64,000 nucleotides of DNA from Psychroserpens mesophilus (GTDB lineage: Bacteria; Bacteroidota; Bacteroidia; Flavobacteriales; Flavobacteriaceae): contig NZ_JXJP01000002.1 of the NCBI RefSeq assembly GCF_000826645.1, positions 124,001 to 188,000 on the forward strand, given 5' to 3'. Both the position numbers and the translations under genes were made by a program. Positions 6,936-13,702 of the stretch are shown in pieces (within the stretch, counting starts at the first letter, position 1; every line of letters begins with the position of its first letter). The notes beneath the pieces are model-generated. The model worked only from the letters and a program-made list of their open reading frames with translations. It ran no database searches and had not been told where the DNA came from.

Positions 6936-7346
6936 ATGCCTTTAACAGGAGAACAAATTCCCTACAAAATGCTTTCGCAAGACGCCTATAGTCAATGGCT
7001 AGGAATAGAAATATTAGAATGTGAAATCGGACGCTGTAGAGTGGCAATGACCATTAGGAAAGATATGCTCAATAGTATGAATAAAGCACATGGCGGAATT
7101 AGTTATTCATTAGCAGATACTGCTTTTGGTTTTGCAGCCAACACGCATGGTAAATACGCAGTGTCTATTGAGACAAGCATCAACCATATTGAAGCTTTAG
7201 ACGAAGGTGATTATCTCGTTGCAGAATCAGTAATAGAGAAAGTAAACAATAAGCTAGGCTTTAATATTATAGAAGTAAAACGAGGAGACGAACTGGTAGC
7301 ACTTTTTAAAGGTGTTGTCTACAGAACTCAAAAAGATTGGGAATAA
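6936..7346 (+). CDS. paaI: Hydroxyphenylacetyl-CoA thioesterase PaaI (hotdog fold)
   Basis: PaaI hydrolyses phenylacetyl-CoA derivatives that would otherwise tie up CoA, a rescue enzyme of the paa pathway. The 136-aa protein is of typical length. The motif NKAHGGISYSLADTAF (residues 49-64) contains the HGG turn and Asp61, the position of the catalytic aspartate in characterised PaaI. A second marker is ETSINHIEAL. It follows the S23/IVP gene by 13 bases and is itself followed two bases after its stop by a family A hairpin. Confidence 0.93.
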   Translation: MPLTGEQIPYKMLSQDAYSQWLGIEILECEIGRCRVAMTIRKDMLNSMNKAHGGISYSLADTAFGFAANTHGKYAVSIETSINHIEALDEGDYLVAESVIEKVNNKLGFNIIEVKRGDELVALFKGVVYRTQKDWE

Positions 7347-7347
7347 A

Positions 7348-7370
7348 ATTCCTGCGAAGGCAGGAATCTC
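7348..7370. repeat. Family A hairpin (directly after paaI)
   Basis: ATTCCTGCGAAGGCAGGAAT plus CTC starts two bases after the paaI stop; the stem pairing is perfect. Confidence 0.8.
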
Positions 7371-7421
7371 TTAGTAGAAAGAAAATGAATTTTGACTAAG
7401 AAAAAAACATAGCAAGTAGAA

Positions 7422-7541
7422 GCGTTAGGGATTGATGTGGCATCCTTTTTTACATCCGTTCGAGTGAAATTGCTTTTAGCAATTTTGTAAGGTGAACAAG
7501 TAAAAAAGATATAACGGAAAGCCCGACCATTAGGGAACGCC
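7422..7541 (-). repeat. Structured repeat, family X, copy 2 (possible ncRNA or RNA element)
   Basis: Read on the minus strand this is a family X copy: GGCGTTCCCT, a GGTCGGGCTTTCCG block, then CAATCCCTAACGC. It is the largest copy and has visible secondary structure. GCGTT (7422-7426) pairs with AACGC (7536-7540). ATCC-TTTTTTAC pairs with GTAAAAAA-GAT, GTTC with GAAC, and ATTGC-TTTTA-GCAAT makes the tip. The nested stems suggest a folded RNA or cruciform. It may correspond to a known Flavobacteria RNA motif (Flavo-1 is the obvious candidate to test); I cannot confirm this by eye. It fills most of the 244-base paaI-paaJ spacer. Confidence 0.6.
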
Positions 7542-7590
7542 AAAAAGAATATTAATAATTAAAAGATATCTGGTTTCGCAGGCATTTAAA

Positions 7591-8805
7591 ATGAAAGAAG
7601 CATACATCATAGACGGAGTAAGAACTCCAATAGGAAATTACAAAGGCACATTATCTGCTGTACGCACAGACGATTTAGCAGCTTTAGTAATTGAAGAAAT
7701 CGTAAAAAGAAATCCAAACATCCCAAAGGAAGCGTATGACGATGTCATTATGGGTTGCGCCAATCAAGCTGGCGAAGATAATCGTAATGTCGCCCGAATG
7801 GCATCCTTATTAGCAGGATTGCCTTTTACAGTTCCTGGCGAAACAGTAAACCGTTTATGTAGTTCTGGTTTGTCTGCAATTATTCATGCAAATCGTGCTA
7901 TTAAAGCTGGTGATGGTGACCTGTTTATTTCTGGAGGTGTTGAAAACATGACACGTGGTCCTTATGTGATATCAAAATCATCGACAGGATTTGGAGGCGA
8001 TTCAAAAATGTATGACTCCACTTTCGGCTGGCGTTTTATAAATCCCAAAATGCAAGAACTATATGGAACCGATGGTATGGGAAATACGGCTGAAAATTTA
8101 GTAACTAAGTATGCCATTTCAAGAATTGATCAAGATAAGTTTGCATATTGGAGCCAGATGAAGGCAACCAAAGCTCAAGAAAACGGACGATTAGCTAAGG
8201 AAATTGTAACCGTAGAAATTCCACAACGTAAAAAAGATCCTATCCGATTTTCGAAAGATGAATTTGTAAAACCAACGACATCATTGGAGGTTTTAGGAAA
8301 ATTACGTCCTGCATTTAAAAAGGAAGGTGGAAGTGTTACAGCTGGAAATTCATCTGGATTAAATGATGGAGCAGCAGCAACCATTATAGCTTCCGAAGAG
8401 GCTGTAAAAAAATATAACCTAAAACCATTGGCTAGAATAGTTAGTTCTGCTGTGGTTGGTGTTGAACCAAGAATTATGGGAATTGGCCCAGTTCAAGCAT
8501 CAAATAAAGCTTTGAAAAAAGCAGGATTGACCATGAATGATATGGATATTATAGAGCTTAACGAAGCGTTTGCTGCTCAAGCCTTAGCCTGTACAAGAGC
8601 TTGGGGATTGGCAGATGACGATCCAAGACTAAATCCAAATGGAGGATCGATTGCTATGGGTCATCCATTAGGAGTCACTGGAGCAAGAATTGCCTATTCC
8701 GCAGCTTTAGAATTGAAGGAACAACAAAAAAGATATGCGTTGGTTACCATGTGTATTGGTGTCGGACAAGGATATGCTGCGATAATTGAACGAGTTCCTG
8801 CGTAG
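7591..8805 (+). CDS. paaJ: 3-oxoadipyl-CoA/3-oxo-5,6-dehydrosuberyl-CoA thiolase PaaJ
   Basis: PaaJ performs the two thiolytic cleavages of the phenylacetate pathway, releasing acetyl-CoA and finally succinyl-CoA. The 404-aa thiolase has the catalytic triad at Cys90 (NRLCSSGL), His358 (MGHPLG) and Cys388 (MCIGVGQG), at positions close to those of E. coli PaaJ. The [20 protein letters not shown] loop is typical of the subfamily. The final residues V-P-A and the TAG stop come from a family A hairpin (8794-8816), so the native C-terminus appears to have been replaced or trimmed by repeat insertion. It lies between paaI and paaZ. Confidence 0.94.
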   Translation: MKEAYIIDGVRTPIGNYKGTLSAVRTDDLAALVIEEIVKRNPNIPKEAYDDVIMGCANQAGEDNRNVARMASLLAGLPFTVPGETVNRLCSSGLSAIIHANRAIKAGDGDLFISGGVENMTRGPYVISKSSTGFGGDSKMYDSTFGWRFINPKMQELYGTDGMGNTAENLVTKYAISRIDQDKFAYWSQMKATKAQENGRLAKEIVTVEIPQRKKDPIRFSKDEFVKPTTSLEVLGKLRPAFKKEGGSVTAGNSSGLNDGAAATIIASEEAVKKYNLKPLARIVSSAVVGVEPRIMGIGPVQASNKALKKAGLTMNDMDIIELNEAFAAQALACTRAWGLADDDPRLNPNGGSIAMGHPLGVTGARIAYSAALELKEQQKRYALVTMCIGVGQGYAAIIERVPA

Positions 8806-8816
8806 GCAGGAATCTC
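8794..8816. repeat. Family A hairpin supplying the paaJ stop codon
   Basis: TTCCTGCGTAGGCAGGAA (8795-8812) has the paaJ TAG at 8803-8805 in its loop. The left arm encodes the last residues of PaaJ. It also forms the left border of the GIY-YIG pseudogene. Confidence 0.8.
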
Positions 8817-8829
8817 ACTATAAAGAAGA

Positions 8830-9150
8830 ATGATACATTGGTACGTCTATATAATGGCAAATAAACCAAGCAGAGTAATTTATATTGGTGTAACAGATAA
8901 TATTGTTGAAAGAGTAAGAGAACATTAAAAAAAGATTTATCCAAAATCATTCACAGCACGTTATAATTGTGATAAGCTTGTGTATTTTGAAGAGTTTGAA
9001 AATGGAGAAGATGCTTCTAAAAGAAAACGATAATTCAAAAAGTGGAAACGTGAATGGAAAGTGAAATTAATAGTAGATATGAATCCAAGTTGGTTTGATT
9101 TAAGTACAAATTAGAAATTAGATAATAGAGAGTTTAGAATTAATAAGTAA
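8830..9150 (+). pseudogene. Decayed GIY-YIG endonuclease gene
   Basis: Reading from the ATG at 8830, the frame aligns end to end with the intact GIY-YIG gene at 12579-12902 (WYVYIMA, YIGVTDN, IYPKSFTARYNC, FKKWKREWKV, MNPSW, REF-NK), about four residues in five identical by eye. It is interrupted by three in-frame stops: TAA 8926-8928, TAA 9031-9033 and TAG 9112-9114. No frameshift is seen and only one codon is missing, so decay was by point mutation. It is bracketed by family A hairpins at 8794-8816 and 9155-9172, as is the intact copy. Confidence 0.85.
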
Positions 9151-9154
9151 AAAA

Positions 9155-9172
9155 TACCTGCTTTTACAGGCA
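9155..9172. repeat. Degenerate family A hairpin (right border of pseudogene)
   Basis: TACCTGCTTTTACAGGCA keeps a CCTG/CAGG stem only. It ends just before the paaZ start and mirrors the hairpin to the right of the intact GIY-YIG gene. Confidence 0.5.
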
Positions 9173-9178
9173 TTAGTT

Positions 9179-11722
9179 ATGAACAAAATCCAACACTACG
9201 TCCAAGGAAACTGGACGACAGGAAAAGAAGAAGGAACACCAATACTGGATGCTATAACTGGTGAAGCATTTACAAGTGTAGCTATTGAAGGATTAGATAT
9301 TCCTGAAATCCTTAACTACGGAAGAACTAAAGGTGGCGAACAACTTCGTAAAATGACTTTCCAAGAGCGTGGAAATATGCTCAAAAAATTAGCATTGTAT
9401 TTGACTAAAAGAAAAGATGCATTTTACGATTTAAGTTACAGAACTGGTGCAACGAAAGTGGATAGCTGGATCGACATCGAAGGTGGTTTCGGAAACTTAT
9501 TTGCCAATGCATCATTAAGAAAATTATTCCCAAATCAGCCGTTTCATGTCGAAGGTGATCCTGTTGATTTATCTCGTGGTGGACGCTTTATGGCGCATCA
9601 TATCATGGTGCCTAAAAAAGGCGTTGCAGTTCATATCAATGCTTTTAACTTTCCAGTTTGGGGCATGTTAGAAAAATGTGCAGTAAACTGGATGGCTGGA
9701 GTTCCTGCAGTGGTGTTACCTGCGCCTTCATCGTCATATTTAGCAGAAGCTGTTGCTCGTACCATTATAGATTCAGGTATTTTACCAGAAGGTGCTTTGC
9801 AAATTATAAACGGAACGGTTAAAACAATCCTTGATACTGTAGAATCTCAAGACGTGGTAACGTTTACAGGTTCAGCTGCAACAGGACGTTTGTTAAAAGC
9901 GCATCCAAGACTCATTCAGGAATCTGTGCCTTTTACTATGGAAGCGGATTCGCTTAACGCATCAATCTTAGGTCAAGATGCTGTTCCAGGAACTCCAGAA
10001 TTTGATTTGTTTATTAAAGAAGTTCGAAAAGAAATGACCGTTAAAGCTGGGCAAAAATGTACAGCAATCCGACGTATCATAGTTCCTGAAAATTTAGTGG
10101 AAGATGTTCAGATTTCTTTAGGTAAAGCCTTAGATAAAGTCACCATAGGCGATCCTAGATTAAAGGAAGTGAGAATGGGATCACTTGTGAGTCATCAGCA
10201 AGTTCAGGCGGTTAGAGATTCTGTAAACGACTTAGCCAAAGAAGCTCAAATCGTTTATGGCGATTTAGACAACATTAAAACCATTGGAGCTGATGTTAAT
10301 AAAGGTGCATTTATCAGTCCGATTTTATTAAGAGCAGATCACCCGTTCCAGAATACAGTCATTCATGAACGTGAAGCTTTCGGACCAGTAAGTACAATAA
10401 TGCCTTATAAAAACTTAGAGGAAGCCATTACATTAGCGCAAATGGGCAAAGGATCTTTGGTCTCTTCAATTGCGACAAATGATGATAAAATTGCTAAAGA
10501 GTATGTAATCAATGCTGCTTCTCATCATGGTAGAATCCTAGTGCTTAATAGAGAAAGTGCTAAAGAAAGTACTGGTCATGGTTCGCCATTACCTTATTTA
10601 GTTCATGGTGGTCCAGGTCGTGCTGGTGGTGGTGAAGAAATGGGTGGCATGCGTGGTATTAAGCATTATTTACAACGCACAGCTATTCAGGGTTCTCCAA
10701 CCACAATTTCAGAAATTACGGGTATTTACCAGCAAAATGCAAAGTATAAAGAAGCAGAACATCATCCATTCAAATACCATTGGGAAGACATTCAACCAGG
10801 TATGTCGCTCAAAACTCATAAACGTACGTTAACAGATACTGATATCATTAACTTCGCAAATCTCACTTGGGATCATTTTTATGCGCATACAGATATCACC
10901 TCTTTAGATGGTAGTATTTTCGAAAAGAGAACAGCTCATGGCTATTTCATCATTTCAGCAGCAGCAGGTTTATTTGTATATCCAAACAAAGGTCCAGTCG
11001 CTGCTAACTATGGTTTAGATAGTATTCGATTTCTTAGACCTTTATATCACAACGATACGATTTATGTTAGATTAACCTGTAAGCAAAAAGTTGATCGCGA
11101 TGTCGCTTCAGCTGAACATCCAAGTGGCATTGTAAAATGGCATGTTGAAGTGTTTGATGCTAATTTTGAGGATAGACCTGAAAGTCAAAAAAGTGATAAA
11201 GACAGTCCTTTAGTAGCAGTCGCAACTATTTTAACAATGGTTCAAAAGAAACAAGAAACTTTTGTTGAAATGACATATGATAAAATCGAAGAATGTCTAT
11301 CTAAACTTTCGCAAGATGCGAAGCCAAAATGGGGAATTATGACGCCTCAGCACATGATCGAGCATTTAGAATATACTTATAAAATTGCCTCAGGTGAAAT
11401 TCAGGATTTTGAAATTGCGACGCCAGAAAAGATATTGGATAAGGTTAAGAACAGTTTATATAACTATGATAAATTTCCGAAGAACAGTCAATTCCCACAA
11501 CTGGAAAAAGACACTTTAGATGATTTAAAACATCCTAATTTGGTAACTGCGATTGAACAATTTAAAGCGCAAAGAGAAAAGTATGTAGAATATTTTAAAG
11601 AAAATCCTGATTCTAAATTAAAGAATCTGGTTTTCGGTGAGTTAAACAGATATGAATCCTATTTATTAGAAAGAAAACACCTTAACCACCATTTTGAACA
11701 ATTCGGATTATTAGATAAATAA
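9179..11722 (+). CDS. paaZ: Bifunctional oxepin-CoA hydrolase/aldehyde dehydrogenase PaaZ with extra C-terminal DUF1569-like domain
   Basis: PaaZ opens the oxepin-CoA ring (hydratase domain) and oxidises the resulting aldehyde with NADP+ (dehydrogenase domain). Residues 1 to about 520 are aldehyde dehydrogenase, with Glu255 (FTMEADSLN) and nucleophile Cys294 (GQKCTAIRR). Residues about 535-690 are a MaoC-like hotdog hydratase with Asp565 and His570 in DHFYAH, one turn from the E. coli positions. E. coli PaaZ ends near 681 aa; this protein runs to 847. The extra 150 residues carry KPKWGIMTPQHMIEHLEY, KNLVFGEL and KHLNHHFEQFGLL, which resemble DUF1569/DinB-like domains and their metal-binding histidines. 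The role of that tail is unknown. Confidence 0.95.
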   Translation: MNKIQHYVQGNWTTGKEEGTPILDAITGEAFTSVAIEGLDIPEILNYGRTKGGEQLRKMTFQERGNMLKKLALYLTKRKDAFYDLSYRTGATKVDSWIDIEGGFGNLFANASLRKLFPNQPFHVEGDPVDLSRGGRFMAHHIMVPKKGVAVHINAFNFPVWGMLEKCAVNWMAGVPAVVLPAPSSSYLAEAVARTIIDSGILPEGALQIINGTVKTILDTVESQDVVTFTGSAATGRLLKAHPRLIQESVPFTMEADSLNASILGQDAVPGTPEFDLFIKEVRKEMTVKAGQKCTAIRRIIVPENLVEDVQISLGKALDKVTIGDPRLKEVRMGSLVSHQQVQAVRDSVNDLAKEAQIVYGDLDNIKTIGADVNKGAFISPILLRADHPFQNTVIHEREAFGPVSTIMPYKNLEEAITLAQMGKGSLVSSIATNDDKIAKEYVINAASHHGRILVLNRESAKESTGHGSPLPYLVHGGPGRAGGGEEMGGMRGIKHYLQRTAIQGSPTTISEITGIYQQNAKYKEAEHHPFKYHWEDIQPGMSLKTHKRTLTDTDIINFANLTWDHFYAHTDITSLDGSIFEKRTAHGYFIISAAAGLFVYPNKGPVAANYGLDSIRFLRPLYHNDTIYVRLTCKQKVDRDVASAEHPSGIVKWHVEVFDANFEDRPESQKSDKDSPLVAVATILTMVQKKQETFVEMTYDKIEECLSKLSQDAKPKWGIMTPQHMIEHLEYTYKIASGEIQDFEIATPEKILDKVKNSLYNYDKFPKNSQFPQLEKDTLDDLKHPNLVTAIEQFKAQREKYVEYFKENPDSKLKNLVFGELNRYESYLLERKHLNHHFEQFGLLDK

Positions 11723-11726
11723 AAAC

Positions 11727-11783
11727 AAGAATCAAGAGCCAAGACTGTCTTGATTCTTGATTCTATAAATCTTGATTCTTAAA
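11727..11783. repeat. AAGAATCAAGA/TCTTGATTCTT palindromic repeat
   Basis: AAGAATCAAGA pairs with TCTTGATTCTT around GCCAAGACTG, and a second TCTTGATTCTT follows at 11770-11780. It fills the short paaZ-paaF spacer. It could act as an RNA hairpin; no T-run follows. Confidence 0.55.
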
Positions 11784-11785
11784 TC

Positions 11786-12538
11786 ATGACACAACCATAC
11801 GTAACTTTAAACATACAAAACGAAGTAGGATACATCGAATTTTTTCATCCTGCCCACAACTCATTACCAGGAGATGTCCTGGCGAAATTAGCACAAACCA
11901 TTACTGATGCAGGACAAAACGATGCTATTAAAGTTATCGTTCTTAAAAGTGGAGGCGACAGAACCTTTTGTGCTGGAGCAAGCTTTAAAGAATTGATCAA
12001 TATCAATGATGCAGCAACAGGAAAAGTATTCTTTTCCGGATTTGCTAATGTCATTAATGCCATGCGCAAATGTCCGAAATTTATCATCGGACGCATACAA
12101 GGAAAAACTGTAGGAGGAGGTGTTGGACTAGCAGCCTCAACCGATTATTGTATGGGAACAAAATTCGCTGCGATTAAACTGAGCGAATTAAATATTGGTA
12201 TCGGACCATTTGTTGTCGGACCAGCAATTGAGCGAAAAATGGGATTGAGTGCCATGTCACAAATCGCTATTGATGCCAATTCGTTTTATCCAGCAGAATG
12301 GGCAAAACAAAAAGGACTGTTTACTCATGTCTTTGAAAGTACTGAAGAACTCGATGAAGCTGTTAAAACTACAGCAGAACACTTATGCACGTACAATACT
12401 GAAGCGATAATGGAAATGAAAAAAGTATTCTGGAAAGGCACAGACGATTGGGATGAGTTACTGGCAGAACGAGCAGTAACGAGCGGTAGATTAGTACTTT
12501 CAGATTTTACAAAAGAGAAATTAAAAACATATAAATAA
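11786..12538 (+). CDS. Enoyl-CoA hydratase/isomerase family protein, PaaF-like
   Basis: This is a crotonase-superfamily protein of 250 aa. Its place between paaZ and paaY suggests the 2,3-dehydroadipyl-CoA hydratase step (PaaF) or an auxiliary isomerase. Visible are the oxyanion segments RTFCAGASFKEL and GKTVGGGVGLAAS and the second catalytic-position glutamate in LSELNIG. The first catalytic glutamate of classical hydratases (GGGCE) is replaced by glycine here (GGGVG), and the N-terminus is divergent (FFHPAHNSLPG). Standard hydratase activity is therefore uncertain. I leave the symbol empty for that reason. Confidence 0.85.
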   Translation: MTQPYVTLNIQNEVGYIEFFHPAHNSLPGDVLAKLAQTITDAGQNDAIKVIVLKSGGDRTFCAGASFKELININDAATGKVFFSGFANVINAMRKCPKFIIGRIQGKTVGGGVGLAASTDYCMGTKFAAIKLSELNIGIGPFVVGPAIERKMGLSAMSQIAIDANSFYPAEWAKQKGLFTHVFESTEELDEAVKTTAEHLCTYNTEAIMEMKKVFWKGTDDWDELLAERAVTSGRLVLSDFTKEKLKTYK

Positions 12539-12541
12539 CTA

Positions 12542-12564
12542 ATTCCTGCGAAGGCAGGAATCTC
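12542..12564. repeat. Family A hairpin (left border of GIY-YIG gene)
   Basis: ATTCCTGCGAAGGCAGGAAT plus CTC starts 3 bases after the upstream stop codon and ends 14 bases before the GIY-YIG start. Confidence 0.8.
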
Positions 12565-12578
12565 ATAATGAATAAGTA

Positions 12579-12902
12579 ATGACGTTTTGGTATGTCTACA
12601 TAATGGCATATAAGCCAAATGGAGTAATTTATATTGGTGTGACTGATAATCTTGATGAAAGAGTAAGAGAGCATAAGTATAAGATTTATCCGAAATCATT
12701 TACGGCTAGATATAACTGTGAAAATCTTGTTTATTTTGAAGAATTTGATAACGGAGAAGACGCTTCAACTAGAGAAAGGCGATTCAAAAAATGGAAAAGA
12801 GAATGGAAAGTCAATTTAATTGAAGAAATGAATCCTAGTTGGACAGATTTAAGCATTAATTGGAACTTAGATAATAATAGAGAGTTTAGAGTTAATAAAT
12901 AA
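12579..12902 (+). CDS. GIY-YIG endonuclease domain protein (intact copy)
   Basis: A single-domain GIY-YIG nuclease-fold protein of 107 aa. The N-terminal strand FWYVYIMAYKPNGVIYIGVT contains the VY..YIG signature, followed by the conserved Arg helix (DERVREHKYK) and KSFTARYNCENLVYFEEF. This group is often annotated UvrC-like, but no other UvrC domain is present. Its family's function is unclear. A decayed copy lies 3.7 kb upstream. Both copies are bracketed by family A hairpins (this one by 12542-12564 and 12907-12925) and lie between paa genes that they do not obviously serve. A selfish or repeat-spreading role is an inference. Confidence 0.88.
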   Translation: MTFWYVYIMAYKPNGVIYIGVTDNLDERVREHKYKIYPKSFTARYNCENLVYFEEFDNGEDASTRERRFKKWKREWKVNLIEEMNPSWTDLSINWNLDNNREFRVNK

Positions 12903-12906
12903 TAAG

Positions 12907-12925
12907 ATTCCTGCCTGCGCAGGAA
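12907..12925. repeat. Family A hairpin (right border of GIY-YIG gene)
   Basis: ATTCCTGCCTGCGCAGGAA, with TTCCTGC/GCAGGAA arms, starts four bases after the GIY-YIG stop. Confidence 0.75.
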
Positions 12926-12934
12926 GTAATAATA

Positions 12935-13531
12935 ATGATATATCAATTCAAAGGCTATACACCTGTTGTTCACGAAAGCAGTTTCGTGCATCCTCTGGCA
13001 GCTGTAACAGGTAACGTCATCATTGGCAAAAACTGTTACATTGGTCCAGGTGCAGCTATACGTGGAGATTGGGGACAAATCATTTTAGAAGATGGCGTCA
13101 ACGTTCAGGAAAATTGTACAGTGCATATGTTTCCCGGAAAATCCATTACGCTTAAAGAAAGTGTACATGTTGGTCATGGTGCCATTATTCATGGTGCTAA
13201 TTTGGGTAGAAATTGTTTGATTGGGATGAACACTGTCATTATGGACGATGCCGAAATAGGAGACGAGTGTATTATAGGAGCTATGGCATTTGTAAAGGCA
13301 GAAACCATCATTCCAAAACGGAGTTTAGTGGTTGGTAATCCTGCAAAAGTTATAAAAGAAGTAAGTGACGAGATGATTGCCTGGAAAACGAAAGGCACGC
13401 AATTGTATCAGCAATTACCACAAGAATGTCATGATACCTTGAAAGAAGTTGAGCCATTGCGTAAAGTGCCTAAAGATAACATGTTGCAGCAAGATGTTTA
13501 TCAAACATTACGTGATTTTATGAAAAAGTAG
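12935..13531 (+). CDS. paaY: Hexapeptide-repeat protein PaaY (gamma-carbonic-anhydrase-like thioesterase)
   Basis: PaaY proteins are trimeric left-handed beta-helix proteins that have been described as thioesterases clearing dead-end CoA intermediates in phenylacetate catabolism. The 198-aa protein shows consecutive hexapeptide turns from about residue 20 to 150 (AVTGNVIIGKNCYIGPGAAI onward), the gamma-class metal histidines in VHMFPG and HVGHGAIIHG, and a long C-terminal helical tail. This is the standard PaaY architecture. It follows the intact GIY-YIG gene and precedes the E2 gene. No signal peptide. Confidence 0.92.
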   Translation: MIYQFKGYTPVVHESSFVHPLAAVTGNVIIGKNCYIGPGAAIRGDWGQIILEDGVNVQENCTVHMFPGKSITLKESVHVGHGAIIHGANLGRNCLIGMNTVIMDDAEIGDECIIGAMAFVKAETIIPKRSLVVGNPAKVIKEVSDEMIAWKTKGTQLYQQLPQECHDTLKEVEPLRKVPKDNMLQQDVYQTLRDFMKK

Positions 13532-13533
13532 TT

Positions 13534-13634
13534 GGGCGTTACCACAAGGGTCGCGCTTTCACTACTCGCTCTTTTCAAGGAGCTCAAACAATTAGCCTGC
13601 GTTGAGCGCAGTCGAAACGTTCAATCGCTAACGC
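13534..13634 (+). repeat. Structured repeat, family X, copy 3, with nested family B-like core
   Basis: It begins GGGCGTTACC three bases after paaY stops, contains GGGTCGCGCTTTC and GAGCTCAAACAA, and ends CAATCGCTAACGC. Near the 3' end the sequence GTTGAGCGCAGTCGAAACGT interrupts the block, which looks like a family B/C core landed inside family X. Confidence 0.6.
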
Positions 13635-13658
13635 GAAAGAAAAAAAACAACATATAAT

Positions 13659-13686
13659 TGTCATTCCGAGCACAGCCGAGGAATCT
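13659..13686. repeat. Palindromic repeat, family C (upstream of E2)
   Basis: TGTCATTCCGAGCACAGCCG then AGGAATCT. It is open in frame with the downstream E2 gene and creates a false upstream start. Confidence 0.7.
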
Positions 13687-13702
13687 AACAATAGAAACAA
13701 AA

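Noticed and set aside
7328-7543. 71-aa minus-strand open frame between paaI and paaJ
   Set aside because: It lies over a family A hairpin and a family X element; translation is repeat-derived.
12579-12902. GIY-YIG protein as an intron or homing endonuclease of a split gene
   Set aside because: Neighbouring paa genes are complete and uninterrupted and no intron-like structure or split gene is visible.
12325-13078. Minus-strand open frames opposite paaF-like, GIY-YIG and paaY genes
   Set aside because: They are antisense shadows of real coding genes on the plus strand, with no own motifs.
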